This document shows, piece after piece, positions 9,162-12,306 of a stretch of 12,306 nucleotides of DNA. The stretch spans positions 1 to 12,306 of the forward strand of contig JALLPB010000895.1 in NCBI GenBank assembly GCA_036939975.1. The letters are read 5' to 3'. Made by a program: the position numbers and the translations under genes. The notes under the pieces were generated by a model. The model did no database searches. It saw only the letters and a list, made by a program, of their open reading frames with translations, and was not told the DNA's origin. Numbering within the stretch: position 1 is the first letter of the stretch; every line of letters begins with the position of its first letter. Source of the stretch: Cyclostephanos tholiformis. Its lineage: Eukaryota; Bacillariophyta; Thalassiosirophyceae; Thalassiosirales; Thalassiosiraceae.

Positions 9162-10548
9162 CTACTCGGTATCACTCTCACATCTCTCCCCAAGTTCATA
9201 TGTCTTAATGTTTTCTGTCTTCACATCTCGATAATATGCCCTAATACAATCAAACAGATCCTCATTTATCTCCCATGGCTGCCGATAAGGATCCTTCTGC
9301 ATGCTGTCATCTGGAAGGTCATGATTGAACCCAGGCATAATTCCATAGACATTGTACCTGTTATTTGCATGTAAATTCCAAAATACCATCCTGTGCACAG
9401 TCAATGACTTGTTGTCATCTGAATCAATGTCATAAAACTTCAGTCCTTGGTACTTGGCTGTTAACTTCACTTCCAGGATAGCATCCCCCCCTGAACCAAT
9501 CTTCTTTTGCTCCCAGGTTTCTTTCCACAATCTCACAATTTGCACAGGTTGTTCTGCTTGTTGTTATTGTTGTCATCAAGGGAATCTTTGATTTCCTTGC
9601 AATACTGATCCATCTCCATGGACGCAAAGTAACTGTCATCCCATAGTTTCTCCACAGATGATAGCTTGTTCTGCCGTGCTTGAGCGTGCATCTGCTGATA
9701 TTGTGCATACACCAATACTCTTGGTCTTGTTGATTGTGGTGTTAACATGCTGGCTGGACTTGACAGCCTCGACTTGCTTCCAGTTCCATTCAGCATTCCC
9801 AATTCCAAGGATCTTTGAGAGCACAAGGAAAGAATACCTTTGTCTGGTGGTAACTATATTTGTGGTGCCATTTGTAGGCTTTTGTTGTGTCATCTGCGAC
9901 AATGATCCAAGTATTGTCTCTTGAAAAGATATTACGCCTGTTGGTGACATCACCATACTCCTCCATGAAGCAGTCAAAAAGTTTTGCCCTTTCCAGAGTC
10001 CTCCTGTTGCAAACCAAGCTTGGTTCAAGAAGGAGCTTTGTGATTAGCCGTTCAGCAGCCTCATCATGTGCCAGTGTCTTGTTGTCAATGGCATGCTCCA
10101 TGATTGTAGGATTGGGGGATAAAATGTACCCTACAAGAAAGTAATCATGGATGTGCTTATTTCTACGCTTCTTCTAAAATTGCATGATAGTGTCCTCCCC
10201 TGTGGTCGTTGTCAATCCTCCTCAATCTCTAACCCATCATCAGCAGCCATTAAGTCATCATCATCACCTTCCTCATCTTCCTCAGCGTCTTCAATGTGTG
10301 CTGCATTGAGGCTGGCTGCTGAAAGTCAATCCATTGCTGACATAGTTGAATTGGTCAAAAAGTTTGTTGCTCGCTCCTTGGCATTGTCAAGGTACTTATG
10401 AAGTGTCTGGTCAGTCTGCAGGACATAGTAATACAATGTTATTAATGAGATATTGATACACAAAATCCTCTGCCAAATCCAGGAGGATGTCATTGTCATT
10501 GCCATCTAATTGAGGATCAAAATTGTAATTGCCCTCCTCCTCATTCAT
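9162..10548 (-). pseudogene. hAT-like transposase, frameshifted
   Basis: The likely start is the ATG at 10548, opening an acidic N-terminus (MNEEEGNYNFDPQLDG). After a possible short intron (10416-10461), TDQTLHKYLDNAKERATN leads to a stop at about 10330 and an Asp/Glu-rich stretch with another stop. The frame with NKHIHDYFLVGYILSPNP then continues through 10101-9790. Next, in another frame, comes LGIGNAEWNWKQVEAVKSSQ (about 9800), which resembles the C-terminal hAT dimerisation motif (small residues, xER, aromatic, then basic). Third and fourth frames give VYAQYQQMHAQARQNKLSSV and, from 9545 to 9162, a Trp/Tyr-rich end. Frame changes lie near 10150, 9830, 9730 and 9550. The 8-bp target duplication supports hAT independently. 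Diatom homologues come to mind, unchecked. Confidence 0.7.
10416..10461 (-). other. Possible 46-bp intron in the hAT transposase
   Basis: On the minus strand GATTTT|GTGTATC to TGTCCTGCAG|ACTGACC removes 46 bases containing a stop-leading frame and joins DLAEDF to TDQTLHKYL without a phase change. The donor is weak and the tract short, so this could instead be a frameshift. Confidence 0.4.
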
Positions 10549-10991
10549 GTTGGTTTGATGGGTAGTGCAGGGCATTTTGTCACCAACAAAAGATAGATGC
10601 GGAATTATTCTGTGGTGATGGGCAAGAGAGAGAGATGAGGCATTGACTGTAGCTGCTGTCGTGAACAATGTGTGCGTGTGTGATGGGGAGAGTGAGGTTG
10701 GAGGCTGCAACGATGATCGCCTGAATTGTAATATGATGCCTAATGGAGGGCCGCCAGTGTTGGAAGAGGAAGTGCCACGGCCACAGACCATAATATTTAT
10801 GATGATGAAGCATAGCCTGATGTTTAGGCAAAAACACTATGCATAAATGGTTTTAAATCCTATGTAGATTTCTACAGAGGCCCATACAGGTTGAATTCCG
10901 GGCAGTGTTCAGGGAGCTTTCCGGCAGAAGTGGAATCACAGTTCCTCTCCAAAAGTGAAAAAAGGAATCACAGGCTTCCTCAGGATTCCTG

Positions 10992-11009
10992 CAGGAAAAT
11001 GCAACCTAG
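10992..11009 (-). repeat. Right terminal inverted repeat (hAT)
   Basis: CAGGAAAATGCAACCTAG is the exact reverse complement of the left terminus. It is preceded by further ATTCCTG, CAGG and GGAATC words from about 10935, which form the right subterminal cluster. Confidence 0.85.
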
Positions 11010-11017
11010 CTAAGGCC
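11010..11017 (+). repeat. Right target-site duplication of the hAT element
   Basis: CTAAGGCC follows the right inverted repeat and differs from the left copy TTAAGGCC only at its first base. Confidence 0.8.
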
Positions 11018-11696
11018 TTGCTGACCATATCTCCTACTTGCAGGCTCATAATTGAATCGCCCTTTTTAGGTTCTAAGTTGGTAGGAACACGTCTTGGGGT
11101 GTTAAACAACAAATTTCAGCCTCTGGGAGTGGGTCTATGACCCTTTATTTATACCTTACCTCTAACTATGAATTCATAGGAACCCCCTGATGGAATATCC
11201 AAAGTTGTTCCAGGATGAGAGCAGAGGAATTCTTATTAAAAAAACAATGTGACTGTTTTCATTCCCACTGCTGTCAATTTAAATCAGCATTGTAGGGACT
11301 CCTGATAATTAAAATTGCAAAGGCATAAGAGAATTGCAAACCCATATGAGAATTGCAAACGTCAATGTAGGAACAGTATCTCTTTATGGGCACGGACTTA
11401 TGCAAAAATTTTGGCATAAGATTGAGGGTAGAATATAGGTAGGTTGCGTTTCTCGTAAAATTTCATCTTGTACTACATCCCATGTATGTACGTACGTAGG
11501 ATGTACCGGCAAGCTGGTTTTTAGTGGGAGCCTAAAATCCAGGAGCATGTGCACCATTTAATTGGCTCACACCATAGTCCTCTGCTGCTCGCGTATGTTG
11601 TGCAGCATGTAAATGTAGAATAAAGACATAATAAAAAATACCATCCTAATCCTTATCATGTTGGCAATCTAAATCTACGTTAGTTTATTGAAATTC
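11018..11696. other. Non-coding spacer between hAT and piggyBac genes
   Basis: No gene is supported. A small plus-strand open frame (10955-11140) straddles the hAT boundary, so it cannot be an original gene. The stretch holds the 19-bp tandem repeat at 11313 and a short TGTACGTACGTAGG run near 11486-11500. The 3' end of the piggyBac element should lie here or further left, but I could not pick a TTAA-bounded terminus. Confidence 0.5.
11313..11364 (+). repeat. Three tandem units of a 19-bp repeat
   Basis: AATTGCAAAGGCATAAGAG (11313), AATTGCAAACCCATATGAG (11332) and a third unit starting AATTGCAAAC (11351) follow without a gap. The third copy diverges after about 10 bases. Confidence 0.7.
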
Positions 11697-12306
11697 CTAT
11701 TTTCCTAAGAGTTTTGCCAACTCACACATCCTGACACCATGAAATTCGATCTCACAAATTGGACATAGATTCACGTTGCAGACTAAACATCGGCGCACAT
11801 TCGCCCGATTCCGCTCCATCTTCGGATTCGCCTCTCTCTGATTCTCATCAAAATCATGTGTAAATTGAAAAAGACAGTACTGGCAATGCTTGCCAGTGAC
11901 CGGAAGTGATGTGAGCCGGAGCCCATCGAAACATTTTGGCCAAGGCTTGTTGGTGTGAACCGCCTTCCTGGTCATTGCGGTGGGCGGTGTTGTACTCAAG
12001 TAGTGTTCCCGGCCAGTATCGCAATCAAGGTCAACGTCCTCCTCCAGTTTAGTTTCGTCGACTGAGTTGAATGACGACAATGACTTCGTTGAGTCGATCG
12101 ATCGGTCATCCAACCCCTCGAGACTCGATAGGTGTGTAATGGTCTGTCCCTGGAAAATAAGGTCATACACCAACTCCGTCATGAACTCGAGGTGCGTCCA
12201 CTTCTTTGGAATTCCCCCCCTCGCCCCACTTCGTCTCTGTGCATTTGCTTGTTTTGCCTTCTCCTCATCATACATACTCTCATACATTTTGAATGCATTC
12301 ACACTT
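11697..12306 (-). CDS. piggyBac-type transposase, C-terminal part
   Basis: The frame is open from the window edge to a stop at 11697 (about 202 codons), so the gene begins beyond the right edge. An in-frame GTG at 12302 is not a credible start. The piece opens with VNAFKMYESMYDEEK, resembling the end of the DDE domain of piggyBac transposases, then WTHLEFMTELVYDLIF (residues 35-50). An acidic Ser/Asp-rich linker (about 55-100) follows. The end is a Cys/His domain: C140, C143, C172, C175, C180, C183, H188 and C193, including LCPICEIEFH. Such a C-terminal zinc-binding RING/PHD-like domain binds the terminal repeats in piggyBac proteins. There is no stop or frameshift, and base composition is richer in GC and CpG than in the other elements here. 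It may be a recent transposon or a domesticated relative. Confidence 0.82.
   Translation of the reverse strand, partial: SVNAFKMYESMYDEEKAKQANAQRRSGARGGIPKKWTHLEFMTELVYDLIFQGQTITHLSSLEGLDDRSIDSTKSLSSFNSVDETKLEEDVDLDCDTGREHYLSTTPPTAMTRKAVHTNKPWPKCFDGLRLTSLPVTGKHCQYCLFQFTHDFDENQREANPKMERNRANVRRCLVCNVNLCPICEIEFHGVRMCELAKLLGK

Larger units (their letters stand above)
8319..11009 (-). mobile_element. hAT-type DNA transposon, about 2.7 kb, defective
   Basis: The element is bounded by perfect 18-bp inverted repeats (8319-8336 and 10992-11009) and flanked by an 8-bp duplication with one mismatch. Its main coding content is a minus-strand transposase remnant (9162-10548), whose hAT-like motif agrees with the duplication length. 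Both ends carry clustered CAGGAAT/ATTCCTG words. Frameshifts and stops show it cannot make its own transposase. A single base difference between the duplications and perfect inverted repeats suggest a moderately old insertion. Confidence 0.82.

Noticed and set aside
10955..11140. Small plus-strand open frame across the right hAT boundary
   Set aside because: It spans the terminal repeat and target duplication, so it was formed by the insertion and is not an original gene.

Overview
The window looks like transposon-dense nuclear DNA of a eukaryotic microalga, most likely a diatom. The visible reasons are AT-rich spacers, GT-AG introns of about 45-70 bp, coding remnants broken by stops and frameshifts, and remnants of three DNA-transposon superfamilies. 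The diatom call rests on protein motifs I recall from diatom genomes, which I could not check. I see no ribosomal RNA, tRNA, CRISPR array or bacterial-style operon.

Layout, left to right. Positions 1-806 hold no convincing gene but carry a spaced near-palindromic repeat (498-630). A broken minus-strand gene of unknown function fills 807-2184. From 2479 to about 4800 lies a plus-strand transposase pseudogene of the CACTA/Plavaka type: a C2HC zinc finger near a CACTA-like terminus, then a long DDE-type region kept in one frame from 3368 to 4792 but cut by internal stops. Facing it on the minus strand, 5304-6733 looks like a second degraded spliced gene. It has an 18-residue repeat array (54-bp minisatellite, ten copies), a half-PHD-like Cys/His cluster, a good GT-AG intron and two copies of another 18-residue repeat. 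Positions 6734-8310 are mostly non-coding.

A bounded hAT-type element occupies 8319-11009, with 18-bp perfect terminal inverted repeats, an 8-bp target duplication (7 of 8 bases identical) and a minus-strand transposase pseudogene. After a 680-bp spacer, the right edge carries the intact C-terminal third or so of a piggyBac-type transposase on the minus strand, running off the window.

The elements differ in decay state. The Plavaka-like and hAT genes are dead, and the former is very poor in CpG with several stops that look like CGA-to-TGA changes. The piggyBac fragment is open and has normal CpG density. This fits old, methylated, deaminated copies beside a young or host-retained piggyBac gene. 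Nothing here is a demonstrated new system. The most unusual part is the repeat-bearing antisense gene at 5304-6733, whose function I do not recognise.
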